A stretch of 64,000 nt of DNA from Sambucus nigra (Eukaryota > Streptophyta > Magnoliopsida > Dipsacales > Adoxaceae), in contig OX422219.1 of the NCBI GenBank assembly GCA_949130495.1, positions 263,299,111 through 263,363,110 on the forward strand, written 5' to 3'. How positions within the stretch are numbered: the first letter of the stretch is position 1; each line of letters opens with the position of its first letter. The notes beneath the pieces were generated by a model, which was not told the origin of the DNA, did not search any database, and saw only the letters and a program-made list of their open reading frames with translations. Position numbers and translations under genes: made by a program. Shown piece by piece: positions 1-11,694 of this stretch.

Positions 1-1212
1 CCTAACATCACTTGGCATGCCCCCGAAACAACCCCATATAATTCATTTCTATTCTAGGGTGGTTACCCAACTCATCTAGGACTCTAGAACTCTAAATTTA
101 CTTCATGCAAGAGGGTTCCTAGGTCCTAAGCCTAAAGAAAAATAATAAAAATTGAGTTAGAAAAACAACTCAAAATAGTCTGATTCTGAATCGATTCGCC
201 CCAGGCAGCGAATCGATTGGGATGACAAATCCAACATTCTATAATTGGCCAAATCGATTCGGCTTTAACCCGAATCGATTCGGATTTGCAGACCTGTGGG
301 CAGACCCCTTTGCGAATCGATTCGGCCCTAGGGCCGAATCGATTCACCCCTGCGAATTGGCCAAGAAGGGGCTACGGGTTATGAAGCCTAGTTTTTCCCC
401 CAAACTTATTTCTACTCCAAATTTACACACATCCATCAAGATTAAACTACCCCAAATGATCCTACATGATTATCTACTATTATAATCCCCAATATCATCA
501 ACATAAGCCATGATTAAGGTTCAAACCCCATAAAATCCATATTTTCCATTTGATTCACATACACACAACAATCACAAAAATTTATTCATCTTAAATCATA
601 TAGTAGCAAGTAGAAAAACTTGCCTTGAGGTATAAATCTCAGATTTCTTCTGGGTAGCAACAATCCAAGCTTCAATCTTTCTATTTTCTTCTTTTTCTCC
701 TCTTTTCTCCACACTTCTCTTCCTCTCTCTCTCTCTCTCTAGGTTTGGTAACACACAAATGAGAAATGAAATAAGGTGTAAGACTTAAAATCGTAGCTTA
801 AGTCTAAAATTCCCAACTTAAATGGTTAATACCACATTAAAATAACTCTCAAATACGCATTTAAGTTAAAACCAGTAAAAAGTGCCCGAAACCTAAAAAT
901 ACAATATGGCACATATTTTGACTGTCTCTCACATTCCGGGACTAACTACGCCCTCTAAATCGGCATCCGATAATTTTATAAATTATTTTGAGTTTCGGTT
1001 TCATTCAAACCATAATGTCATTTAAAACACGTGACACTATAAAATACAACCTGGCGATAATTACTTACACGTACAGTAAATACGCAACAATCCAGTAAAT
1101 ATTAACTTTCAACTCATTCAATTAATATTTACTCCATTTCCCACATTTTATATAATTACCTTATGCAGTAAATTAATATAAAACGAGTATCTTAAAAGCG
1201 AGGGTTGTTACA
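1..1212 (-). mobile_element. LTR fragment, Tekay-like Ty3/gypsy (5' part of the LTR)
   Basis: Read on the minus strand this starts at 1212 with TGTAACAACCCTCG, the typical LTR start of the chromovirus LTRs elsewhere in this window, and runs off the left edge. Its first 400 bases align by eye with the LTR starts at 24945 and 41557; shared short blocks include GTAGTTAGTCCCGG and GACAGTCAAAAT. It holds a CT-rich tract near 721-741 and a palindrome cluster at 188-345. No polypurine tract lies next to 1212, so this is a separate insertion into the plus-strand LTR that follows, not the 3' LTR of the element at 3310-8107. Confidence 0.75.
188..345. repeat. Phased palindrome cluster, six copies of GAATCGATTC
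   Basis: Six copies (two with one or two changes) of a 10-bp palindrome with CG at the dyad. Dyad centres fall at 192.5, 214.5, 255.5, 276.5, 318.5 and 340.5, so the spacings are 22, 41, 21, 42 and 22 bp: three doublets two helical turns wide, set about four turns apart. The last two copies and the bases between them form a perfect 32-bp palindrome (314-345). The sequences between copies are not similar, so this is not a plain tandem duplication. Function unknown; an array of dimer-binding sites is my inference. Confidence 0.9.
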
Positions 1213-1225
1213 GTCTGGTTAAATC

Positions 1226-1338
1226 GAATCGATTCGTCTAAGGCAAAATGTCAATTTTACTCACCGAATCGATTCGCTTTCAGGAGAATCGATTCGCAAC
1301 AGGGGCGAATCGATTCGGCGCTACGGGCGAATCAATTT
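1226..1338. repeat. Phased palindrome cluster, GAATCGATTC family
   Basis: Five copies, the last decayed, with dyad centres at 1230.5, 1270.5, 1290.5, 1311.5 and 1333.5 (spacings 40, 20, 21, 22). Same motif as 188-345 and 7164-7360. It starts about 13 bp from the neighbouring LTR end at 1212. Confidence 0.85.
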
Positions 1339-2160
1339 GGTTGCCCTGTTTTTGTGAGATTTTTCCTAATTTGATTTTAGCCCTTTTTCTTTTAGGTCCA
1401 AGGTTTAGGGACCTTCCTTTGGGAAGTAATTAATAGTCCTAGAGGGTTTTTGTGGGTAGATATTTCCCTAGGCTAAAGTGGGGACATTTGGGCTTACCCC
1501 GAGGGCTAGTTTGTGTAGGTTAATGTCCGTAAGATATAGGAAGTTCACCTAAAAATAAATTGGAGACAAAATGTGAATGTTGGGACTTTGGGGAGTCAAT
1601 TATTGAGGGAGACTCATTTTGAAGATTTATGGTTTTGTGTTAGGCTCTTGGAGACTAGTGTGAGTCTATGGCACTTCGAGTCTTAGGTAATTAATAAAAT
1701 ATGACACTAAGAATAAGAAATGCATATTATAAAATGTGATACTAAATGAATAAGTACAAATGAATGATTTTTGAGAATGTAAAAGTGAATAATTTCAAAA
1801 ATGGAAAAAATAATTTTCATAAATGTTAATTTATGATTACACACCTCTCTCAATTGCTATCATAAGGAAAGTTGCCGCATGTGGTGAAGCCCCCTGGCTA
1901 ATCAATGCAGGGTGGTTATAGTCCCTAGACTATATGAGCGTTTATTGTATTTTTCTGCGCTGGTTAGGTGATTCTGTGTGTGGTCATGACTATCCCGCAG
2001 ACATAAGGCCGCTTCTCGACATTTCGGTAGGTTCCCAGGTTGTCTTGTTTGATAGGCCCTGGAAGATGATAGCCATTTAGGGGCGCGTCTAGTGGGGAAA
2101 CCCGGAGGGACGGTCTTAGATATGTTAAAGCAATTCATGATAATGAATTGGCTATAAATA

Positions 2161-2231
2161 CATTTCTCGGATGGAAGAAGCGAAATGGGATAAACGTTTT
2201 GGCTTCGGATACATTTCCCGGATGGAAGAAG
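2161..2231 (+). repeat. Two-copy minisatellite in the LTR
   Basis: ACATTTCYCGGATGGAAGAAG occurs twice about 51 bp apart. It sits just after the conserved LTR block GGTCTTAGA, where other Tekay LTRs of this window carry different minisatellites. Confidence 0.7.
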
Positions 2232-2401
2232 GGAGATGGAAGCATATGATATGAAAAGGCATTTTTATGATAATAAAAAGGGCGCGATGAATTGTGTAAC
2301 TTCCCATATAATATCATGTTTATGAAAACGCATTTAATTGTCTAACTTCCCATGATGAATTATTTTAATTTATTTTAAGTTTTATAAAACCAATTTTAAC
2401 A

Positions 2402-3309
2402 ACTAGGGCGCCAATACACCATTTATTCAAGCTTTACTCGTACCAATCATAATGAGGCTTCATTTGCCTCCAAAGTTCCATAATTCTAAAGATGTATATA
2501 TTATACTAGCAATATTAATGGTATAAAAATTCTGAATGGTCCAAGGAAATAACTCCTCTCAATTCCTGACATTCGCCACTTTCATGCGGGGGAGATCTCG
2601 CAAGCGAAATCCAAATAAGGAACCCTCCCAATACACTAATATGTAGCGATGTTGGGGATTGAGTGTTTGTTAGATCCGGACTAGAGTTTGAAAATATTAT
2701 TTTTTTTGTAAATCATTTTGAGATGGCCCAAAGGCCTATAAAAAGTTTGATTTTTGAAAACAGTTTATTTTTTTTTAAAAATTATGTCTTACGATACATA
2801 TATAAAATTTCTTATGCCCATAACACATGGTCTTAACAATCATCATACATACAAAAACATACAGCTCATAAAAATTAGCATAATCATGAGATAAACTTCC
2901 ATGCGTCCTTATAATCCACAAATTTTTAACTCTTTGTAGTAATAATATCTTATATCATATTAATATATTGCCATTCGTTAGGCTCTTCCGTAGCTGGAAT
3001 ACAACAATTATATAAGTCTTACATGACTATATAAAAATAAGTAGCTTTATCATTACTACTCAACATATTACCACAATTCGTATATTCACAATAAGGTTAT
3101 AGCTCTCTATGAGCACATCACAAAATAATCTATTCTCTCGAAAGATAATAACATAAGAGCCTAACTCGCTCAAAATTCCCTTTTTGGGTCATTAAATACA
3201 TAATAGGGTTATAGCACTACCCTCTCAAAACTATCTCCCATATGATATCCAAAAACTTCTTATATTAATATTCCTATTCACAAAGGAAAATAACTTATAT
3301 CATCCATCT
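2402..3309 (-). other. Non-coding remnant downstream of the gag pseudogene
   Basis: No convincing coding sequence in any frame. By position it is the interior of the minus-strand element after gag, where protease and RT would be expected, but no motif of either survives. One copy of a roughly 70-bp dispersed repeat (about 2569-2640, core GCGAAATCCAAATAAGGAAC) is present. The rest is AT-rich. Confidence 0.5.
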
Positions 3310-4350
3310 CTAGTCTGATTTCCCTTCCTCATCATTGGGCTCCCACATAAAGTCCCCTAGTCTAAAATGACCTCGAATCTGCTGTAGGGGTTGCACTTCC
3401 AAAACTTCATCAAAACGTGGTCCTTTCCCTCTTTTAGGACAATCTCTCTTTCTATGACCTATTTCTTTACAAAAGAAACATCTACCCGCAATTCCCCTCG
3501 ACCCACCTCGAGGAACAAAACGCTGTTGTGACTCTCTATAATCCAACTTATACCCGCTGGTATTACTGGCATTCCCTTCGCCAAACCTACTTGATGAATC
3601 TGAATCTCTAAAGTTCTTACCCTCTTGCGAACAAAGACGATATTCATGACACTTCAACAGTGTCGCATTCACTACCTCGATGAAAGTCACTAACACTGGG
3701 CCCTCTAACAATTGCTGTCGAATTCTCCAATCTGACCCTCACATAAACTTTGATATACGCTCCTCTTCCATATTTACCTCATCAGGTACGAATTTCGCCC
3801 ATCTAGAAAAATCTTCTTCATATTCTGCCACTGTTCTACTACCTTGAAACACATCCCTCAATTTCCTCTTTATTTCTTTCTAAATTGGGGAAGGAAAGTA
3901 CCTCCGATCAAAAAGTTCCCAAAATTCTATTATAGGCAAAATATCTCTACGTTCTGATGTGGTGACAGACTCCCACCATTGGAGAGATGGACCCATTAAC
4001 TTAAAGGTGGCTAAAAATTTCTTTTGCACCTCACTACACTCAACCATACGGAGGTGCCTCTACATACTATTCTTCCATCGACTTGCAGCCATTGCATCAA
4101 CTCCCCCTGAAAACTCTGGAGGATGCCTCCTACTAAAATCATCCTTCACTCTTTCCCACAAACACAGTCCTAACTGGGCTTGGGCTTCTTGAACGAAAGA
4201 TTGATGCGCCATCGTAGAAATGGCAACAGTTACTGCATGTGCTACAATATTGGCAGCTTTATCTATAGTTATAGTCCTAGGAGGCAATTGGGGTTCCAGA
4301 TTCTCAGCCCCTTTGTTTGCCCTGACTGAATGACCTCTCTTCGATGGCAT
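3310..4350 (-). pseudogene. gag pseudogene, Tekay/Del-like chromovirus
   Basis: One minus-strand frame of 347 codons, starting MPSKRGH at 4350 about 160 bp after the primer-binding site and ending SD-stop at 3310. It is broken by three in-frame stops: TAG at 4060-4062, TAG at 3880-3882 and TGA at 3739-3741. N-terminal to C-terminal it shows the plant retrotransposon gag core (PPEFSGG, then QWW about 60 residues later, and FDRRYFP), a basic linker, and a CCHC zinc knuckle of the usual C-X2-C-X4-H-X4-C spacing (CFFCKEIGHRKRDC). Gag forms the virus-like particle and the knuckle binds the RNA. Apart from the stops the frame is continuous. Two of the stops could be C-to-T changes of CAG. Not functional as it stands. 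Confidence 0.85.
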
Positions 4351-4511
4351 CTGAAATAAGAACAAGTGTATCAGAACGCCTTTCATATATTATCTCATCA
4401 CAGAAGAAATATGGACGTATGAATACAATAGTCCTAATAATAAGGCTCTACATCAATAATGCTTACGGAAGATCATAGTAACCCACACAGATCCTAAAGA
4501 CACTAGTACCT

Positions 4512-4527
4512 GATGCTTTGATACCAT
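4512..4527 (-). other. Primer-binding site, initiator tRNA-Met type
   Basis: On the minus strand TGGTATCAAAGC directly follows the LTR end (GTTGTCACA at 4529), one base off the usual plant TGGTATCAGAGC. It primes minus-strand DNA synthesis and shows the orientation of this element. Confidence 0.8.
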
Positions 4528-5582
4528 CTGTGACAACCCGCTCAAAATAATAACGGGTGGCCAGCCCTATACTACAATAAATTAGGTATCTCAGATGGCT
4601 CAGTCTCAACATCAACTGCCAATACTAAATAATATAAGGCTAACTACCCAAAACTATTAAAAGCGGATGCCAAAAATTTAAAACTTTTCATTTAACACCA
4701 ATATAAAACCAACCATAGAACCACTAACCAACAACATAACACATCTAAATATGATGAGGGATGCATATACTCCAACAATGCATATAAGAGTACAACAAAA
4801 TGTACACATTAAAAGACCCGAATATGCTGTCGGGTCACAGACAATACAAAAATCTGAGATAGAGAATATAAAAGTGTTAATCTATAATACTTGGGTATAA
4901 AACCGATATATAAACTGAACCCTAATCTAGATATACAAAAGATAGGAGTCGACTAAGACTAAGTGCCGCAACAGTCCTCTACTGCCACAACTCCACGAAA
5001 TACACTGTATGGATAAACATCAATGGCGTCCTTACGGAGGAACACCTAAAATGATACAATATATGCATAGCACAAGAAAATATAAACGGGTCAGAGCTCG
5101 AGGTGAAAACATTTTATAGCAAGTGCATTAAATTCATAATAATTATAAATGCATTATGACATGATTTAATGGAGTCGCACTCTCCATAATAATACAACTC
5201 ACCTCTCAACTAAAGCGTGCAACTAAACATATGCACGTGATCTCTAAGTAAATGCCCAAATCTAATTAGGCAAATAAATCTAACTAAATCCCAATATAAA
5301 TATTCGATTAAAATCATCTAACTTATCTCGCAATCTATACTTATCTGAATTCCATCTAAATCATATACTACATTTCCTAATGTTATTGTTCTCAATTATT
5401 CGTTCGCTTACTTAACATATAAAGTTTACATAGCCATTCTCATACTAACATATTCACAATACATAAACATTCTCTTTACTAATATATCTTGTATTGTAGT
5501 TATACAATCAATATATATATAATTATATATGAGTTATTAGCATCTAACTGCTAAGGACTAAACTTCTCCCAAGTCTCAATAC

Positions 5583-5985
5583 TGCACTACGTTTCGTGCG
5601 TGGGACGTCTCCTAAAGCGAAATCCAAACAAGGAACCCCCCCCCCCCCGTTACACTACTCCTGACAGTATTAATTTTCGAGATTCATTATGGCCTCAATG
5701 CATGATGCATGTAACCCAAATTGTTATTATTTAATTAATTAATTTATTAGTCCCAATTCTCAACAGTGCACTGCGATTTGTGCGTGGGACGTCTCGCAGA
5801 GAGAAATCCAAACAAGTAACCGCCCCGATACACTACTTATGGCAATCGTCGAGAAGTATATACTATGTCTATATGTGAGCATTAAGGACTAACTTCTCCT
5901 CACTCCCAACATTACATTGTGTTTCGTGCGTGGGATGTCTCGCAAAGAGAAATCCAAATAAGGAACCCCCTGTTACACTACTCCT
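5583..5985 (-). repeat. Three copies of a ~70-bp repeat inside the LTR
   Basis: Copies near 5583-5660, 5769-5840 and 5911-5985 share CGTGCGTGGGA and GAAATCCAAA blocks and a TACACTACT end. Related copies lie near 2569 and, in the opposite strand sense, near 39250 and 39718. Relative to their host elements all run the same way. A 13-base C run occurs at 5636-5648. Confidence 0.75.
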
Positions 5986-6394
5986 TCGCAATGTTGGTCA
6001 TGAGGTCCATTATTCCCTCGATACCCAAGTAACCAATCACATCAATTATATAATAACCATCCAAATGAGCTATAGCTCGAGGATGCATGGTCTCAATGCT
6101 ATCATCTTCCAGTGCCCAAACCACGTAGAATATTGGGGACCACCTGTAGGACTAAACGACACCTACCTCGTGATCAACTCACGCACACAACGTCCGGGAA
6201 GCGGTCATAGTTCCTAACCGGAAAGTGAGAACGACACATACCCACAACTTCTCACCCCCAAAATATAATGCAAATCACATATCAACACAATGGACGACTA
6301 TGACCTGGGGAATATCCACACACTGCTCATCGAGCCAGGGTGCTCACCCTCATCGCGCAACTTCCCACTAATAGCAAGGAGGGGGTATGCTTCA

Positions 6395-6396
<2 letters not shown>

Positions 6397-6431
<35 letters not shown>
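6397..6431. repeat. (TA)n microsatellite
   Basis: An uninterrupted TA run of about 35 bp within the LTR. Confidence 0.95.
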
Positions 6432-6434
<3 letters not shown>

Positions 6435-7163
6435 ATAAGATATACATACATCATCACATCATATAAAGATATACCATCATATAAGGTATACCTATCGCAT
6501 TGTTTATATATTCGTAGTACGCTCTTAGGCGTAGTTGAATTAATATCATTATTTAGTATATTTATCTCTTTTGATATACTCATCGTCAAATTTCACACAT
6601 CTTCCTCACTTAGTATACACTATACTATTTCTCACTTGAAGTTTTCGCATCACTTCTGATTATAAATTGTCTCTCAATTATATTTATGTTGAGGATATTA
6701 TCTATCCTAATGCACCTCGATTAGCATTTCTCATTGTGTGAGACATCTCCCAACTTAATCATCGTTAAGGATATTTCTATATCCGTATGAAAATTTATTA
6801 GCATTTATATTCTCAATCCAAAATATGGTTCAATTAATCATATGAACCTTTTAATTTATCCCATTTGGTATTTAATACTAAAATCCATTTTCTTTAAGCG
6901 CATCTTAACTCTCGCTTATAAACCTATAATTATCTCTCCCTTCGGAGTACTCAATAATAGTGGGCTTCCCCGCTTTGTCTATATACTCTATTCTCTAATC
7001 GGTATTCCTCAAATTAAGTCAATATGACTCCAATAGTTTCTTATAAGGGAAGCTCCCTAAAGTCTCTAAAACATACTTCATATAATTCCTATAGAGGTTA
7101 CTATTCGATAACCTCGAACGAAACGGAATGAAATTCTCCCTAGAAAACATTCCCCCCAAATGT

Positions 7164-7360
7164 GAATCGATTCGGGCCAAATACGAATCGATCCGGCCCT
7201 ACGAATCGATTCGGCCTCTAAGGAGAATCGATTCGGGTCCTAAGACCTAGGACTCTGTCTCAGGCCGAATTGATTCGGTTGGGTCCGAATCGACTCGGTC
7301 ACTCAGACCTGGGCACCTGCAACTTTCCGAATCGATTCGGCTAAGGGACCGAATCGATTC
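7164..7360. repeat. Phased palindrome cluster, eight copies of GAATCGATTC
   Basis: Dyad centres at 7168.5, 7189.5, 7207.5, 7229.5, 7271.5, 7291.5, 7333.5 and 7355.5 (spacings 21, 18, 22, 42, 20, 42, 22). Three copies have one changed base. It lies 750-940 bp from the LTR start, comparable to the cluster in Tekay B. Confidence 0.9.
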
Positions 7361-8107
7361 GGCCTATCAGAAGGCTCGAAAATGGCTACTTTTTTATTAA
7401 GCCAAAAATCCCCAAAATTTATTTTAATCAGCTTATCTTCATTTCTCTTCAACCCAAACATATTATTATCATCAAAACTCATTGTATAATTCAACCTAAC
7501 TAATTTTATACCCTCAAAATTAGTTATACACTACAAATCTAAGATTTTCCCAAAACGTTAGGTTGTGATAACTAAACCTAAAACCCATAAATTTAATCCA
7601 CAAATCATGAAATAAATGGCACACAACAATTATTTAGCAAGTTTAATCACTTGCCTCAAGTTCGTAGGGTCTGATTCATCCTCGAGATCGCGTATTGGCC
7701 GAAAATCCCACTATCTCTCTCTTTCTCTTCTTCTTTCTTCTTCTCTCTTTCTTTCTTTCTATTTCTCTTTTTCTCTAAGGAGAATTGATCTCCCATAGGC
7801 TTAATAAGCCTTGTCTCCCAAGATACACATCTTTAAATGATAACGCACACTTTAAATGACTCGATAACTTTAATTCGAGCCAAATGAGCTTAAATTATTT
7901 CGGAACCTAAATAAACCCCAAGTACGGTCTTTTTGACTTTCTCGACCCTTCCGAAAACAACTACACCCTCAGAGTTGCCATTCGAAACACTTTCTAATAA
8001 CTTCAATTTTTTTACCTCAAAGCCAATTTGATAATTCTCCAAATAAAAATGATATTTATTTCTCCCAAAATAAATAAATAGCCGTCCTAAAACCTTGGGT
8101 TGTTACA

Positions 8108-9574
8108 AAATCATGATCTTCAAACTTTGTACCTACACACATGAGATAAATCAAATACCTAATGTGACACATCGAGTTTGAAATGATAAAAGAATAATCA
8201 TTAATAAATCAAATCTCCCCCATAATGCAAAAACTCCCCCATAACATGATAAATCTTTCTCCCCATTTTTATTTTGACCCCAAATAGACAGATAAGAAGA
8301 AATCATAAAAACATGGAGTGTCACGACAAAATGCATAGAAAACAAAGGTCAAGCGACGCGCATGCAATGGTATGTCTCAAAAATTTCACAAACTATTTTT
8401 AATTTTTCAATTCTTTATACAAAAATAGGATACTAAAAATCACACCATGGGTTTAAACTCAAGCAACCAAGTCATGGAAATAGAATGTATGGGTGTGAAC
8501 ACATTCGATAGGTAAATAAACTCAATCAATCATATGTGCATGATGCATGAGCACCCCTAAAGAATTAACATCAAAAGTATCCTTAGGTGCAAAAATTTAT
8601 TGAATTTTGATGACATCGGCTTATACAAATCAATCAATCAAAGTCAAATAATTTCCACACCAATATCGTCCAAAACTATTTAGCGCTTTTTCAAGACTTT
8701 TAAGGACGTGAAAACCCGTTTAACTCTCTAACCAAACACCCTCATATATATATTTTCTTTTTAGAGGTGAATAAACTAAATTCTCAAACTTTGGAGAATT
8801 GGTTCAAAAACCTAAATGGCCCATAATTGGCATGAATTTCATTTTATTTCCTTTAAAATTTTCCGGGCTCTTTTAAACCTCTTTGGACCCCGAATAATAA
8901 AATTCCTCAATTTTTTAGGTCCAATTTAAACGATGGCTTCATCGCAAAGGATAAATGAAAATCCTTCGTTGCCCTTCACCGTTTTCAAACAAAGCACACA
9001 AACTCAGAAACGGCTCTTACATGCACAACTTTCTTATCAAGTTTTATCGTGCTTCATTCGTTTTAAGGACAGGATTGAATTCAAAACACCCAACCAACAT
9101 GTGATAAGACAAGAACAATAATCAAACAAATGCGTGCATGTGTGCAATAAAGGAAATCATGAGTCAAACATGTAGGAAGTAACACTTAATTACATCTTAA
9201 TGACTCCAAACATTATAAAGCACATGGATGAATTTACCTATTGTCTCAAAACACTATCAAATATCACATGAAAAATGAAATGATGTTGTGGCTCGGTCAT
9301 CCTAAGTGTCCATTCATAAACGGTGCAAACAAAATACAAAACACTTTTTGGCTTTTTCAAAAAAAATTATCAAAATAAAATCTTTTTGTATTTTTCAAAA
9401 GTAAAAAATTATAAAAAAAAAAGTACATGTCATTACACTAGCAAATATATATCATGAAACCAAAACTAGTGTATGACAAATGTGCAAACACAATCATCTA
9501 TATGATATCGCAAGAGAAGAATCATGTGCAAGGAAACGAGAATCAACTTGTCTAAAATCTAGTGCCTCTAAAAG
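8108..9574 (-). other. Array unit 1, non-coding interior (truncated)
   Basis: This is the interior downstream of gag in array unit 1, homologous to 11850-13219. It lacks the last part next to the polypurine tract because the Tekay LTR was inserted here. Conserved landmarks are ATCATGATCTTC at the left and GAGGTGAATAAACTAAATTC near 8765. No coding potential. Confidence 0.75.
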
Positions 9575-10368
9575 TTATTTCCTAACCCAAATAGATGTAA
9601 AACGACGTGTGGGGGATTTAGGAACCAGGGGAACACTAGACATAAACTTCCTCAGAAATTTTCCAAGAACAAAATAAAAACGCCTAAGGTGACCTTTGCT
9701 ACAACAATATGAACATGTGCAAACAGGTGGAACGACACCTAAAGTGTGATCTTTTCTAATGTCCATGGGATTAATTGACCCTCCAAAACAAATAATGGTT
9801 TTGGCTTTAGCACTAGAAGCATGAGAACAAAACGAGCCATACCATCACTATCAAACTTACTTGAATCGTTTAAATCAGTTTTCAAGTTCAAAATCTATGA
9901 TTCAAGGAACAAATTAGACTCTTCCAAAGATAGGGATTTCTTTTTCAAATTTTCAATTAAACTTAATAGTTTATCACGCTCCCCCTCAATTAAAACAATC
10001 TTATCCCTAAGAGTCTTTTCACGTGTCGTAAAATCACCGATTAATTTTTTATCCTCGACAGCATAAACGGGAAACCTAGATTTTTTTAAGTCCTCTAATT
10101 CCTTCTTTAAAACAAGGACTTTCTCATCACTCTTCTTTTTAGATATTTTCAAAGAATCAAAATCAATACACAAATTACCAAAATGCTCGTGGCAAATATT
10201 ACTTTGAGTTTGAAATGCTTGCAAATATTCAATCGTACTTTTAAATAGAGAATTTTCTTTTTCCAAAACTTTAATTCTTTTACAAAATTTGAAGTTCAAA
10301 CATTTTAATTTTTCTGAATGGTCGTGAACTTTTTCAAAAATAGGCTCCTCATTAAATAGGCATTTCAT
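9575..10368 (-). pseudogene. gag pseudogene, array unit 1
   Basis: Starts at an ATG at 10368. The N-terminal 157 codons are open and rich in Leu, Lys and Glu, predicting a long coiled coil (KVLEKENSLFKS, LKKELEDLKKS, LKKKSLSLEES). A stop follows near 9895 where other copies read on, then a one-base deletion shifts the serine-rich linker, and the zinc knuckle reappears as CTCSYCCSKGHLRRFYF with its last Cys replaced. It ends at 9575. The coiled coil plus knuckle resembles the C-terminal half of copia gag proteins; that assignment is inference. Confidence 0.7.
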
Positions 10369-10575
10369 TGGAAAAATTGCGATTTTTCACAAAATTGATT
10401 TTTCAAAAAAAAACATTATGACACAATTTTGTGGAAAATAGGAATACGCAATAAATTACCGCAACCCGCTTTGATTCCAATTTGTAAACGTGAGTAGACA
10501 AATTGTATCAGAAACTAAATCCACAAAAAATCAGGATCACGCAATAAATTGGCGTAACCTGCTGTGATACCAATT

Positions 10576-11680
10576 TGTAAAACGTGTTAATGCAAGGTGT
10601 GATATCGATTTAAAATTATTCGCAAGTTTTTGAGTAAACATTATTTAATTAGAGTTTATTTTTAAAAAAACTGAAATCATCCCCTAAACATGCTCCTACT
10701 TTTGTGCGTCTCAAACCATAAATAGATAAAGCATGTGACACAAAGTCCCTTTCAAGTAAAACCTTTTATTTCTAGAACTTTGAAGAATTCACAAGACCAT
10801 TGACTTACGTACAACCTGATAATCGCCCACATGTGTAATTCACGGTGTATTCATCAAACCTCCATAATAACGGCTTGAAATAACGTCGATTGGAATCTCT
10901 TGCAAGAACTCTAGGTGGTCAGCAATGAAGAAGAAAATGGCTTCTCCACAAGTGTGCATGTAGCTCTCCGGTTGTAGAGTTATCCCCACAAATATTAAAC
11001 CACAGCAAAGGTGTTTTCTTCAAAGCCAAAACAATTCACTTAAGAATATTGGGAGTTTTGGGAATTTTAAACAAAGAGGGATTAAACCCTAATAGAAGAA
11101 GTCAAAAAGGATTCTTCTTTCGCAGTTTTTCTGTTCTGTAAAATTCTAGGACTTCTTAATGAAAACGAAACCATTTAATAAGTATTTATAAAAAATCATG
11201 TCGCCTCGATATTAGTGCTCATTTAAATGCGAAAAGCATGTCGCTCGAACGAAGTACACGTGTCGCTCAAACGACTTCTCACGAGATGCCTATGTCATTT
11301 GAACGACAAAAGAAGGTCGTTCGAACAACCTATCAAACGAGATTCCACGTACGCTTGTACATAATTTCGATACGAATGCGTGGCCGCCAGTTTCGTATTT
11401 TTCTTATTTTTTTATGAATTAGTTATGATTTTTTCTACGGAAAGGTGTCCGAGAACAAAATATTTAGAAAAATATTTGATAAAAATAACCCAACACTTTA
11501 AGTGAAATTCTAAGGAATTTAAAATCAAACTTACAAAGTAAACTTCGCGGAGTCTTTTTGAAGAAGAACTAGATATTCAAATCCGTCTTTGATGCTTGAA
11601 TGTTCTTTAATGCTCTTTGACGGTGTAGCGGTATATGACATAATAAATTGATAATGGACTTAAAAAAATATGTCCATACA
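10576..11680 (-). mobile_element. Array LTR 1
   Basis: 1105 bp from TGTATGGACATA (minus strand, 11680) to GTTTTACA (10576), flanked by the polypurine tract at 11681-11694 and a degenerate PBS at about 10561-10575. Palindromes of the GTCGTTCGAACGAC family centre at 11224.5, 11246.5, 11268.5, 11300.5 and 11322.5 (spacings 22, 22, 32, 22), just upstream of a TATAAATA on the minus strand. It lacks about 28 bp present in LTR2 near the start of the leader. Confidence 0.85.
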
Positions 11681-11694
11681 AATCTCCCCCTATG
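11681..11694 (-). other. Polypurine tract of the array element
   Basis: Minus strand CATAGGGGGAGATT directly precedes the LTR start. It is repeated at 15436, 18749 (one change) and 22505, and absent after 46840, where the array ends. Confidence 0.8.

Larger units (their letters stand above)
1213..2401 (+). mobile_element. LTR fragment, Tekay-like, plus orientation
   Basis: This is the middle and later part of a Tekay-like LTR in the opposite orientation to its left neighbour. It aligns by eye with 42400-43700: the stretch around 1861-1920 (CCCCCTGGCTA, GCAGGGTGG, TATAGTCC) matches 43201-43260, and GGTTCCCAGGTT with CCCTGGAAGATGATAG near 2031-2075 matches 43370-43410. Its start, at the edge of a palindrome cluster, is where the 1-1212 LTR was inserted. 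The right end fades near 2400. It has no coding capacity. Confidence 0.65.
4529..8107 (-). mobile_element. 5' LTR of a minus-strand Tekay-like element
   Basis: Bounded by TGTAACAACCC at 8107 and GTTGTCACA next to the PBS at 4529, giving 3579 bp. Order on the minus strand: LTR start, TC-rich tract (about 7711-7775), palindrome cluster (7164-7360), a block near 6300-6370 matching 43201-43260 (shared GGAAGTT and CCCTGGCT), a hypervariable slot with three copies of a 70-bp repeat, and the LTR end block GGGTGGCCAGCCC near 4556. It is longer than the 2.9 kb LTR of Tekay B because of the repeats in that slot. The right end abuts array sequence (AAATCATGATC), so this element was inserted into the first array unit. 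Confidence 0.75.

Noticed and set aside
188..345. Regularly spaced palindromic repeats resembling a CRISPR array
   Set aside because: Repeats are only 10 bp, spacers are 11-12 bp or simple multiples of the grid, there are no cas genes, and the setting is a plant LTR.
6387..6659. 90-codon plus-strand frame starting in the TA microsatellite
   Set aside because: Begins with repeated Tyr-Ile from the TA run and lies inside a minus-strand LTR; no known motif.
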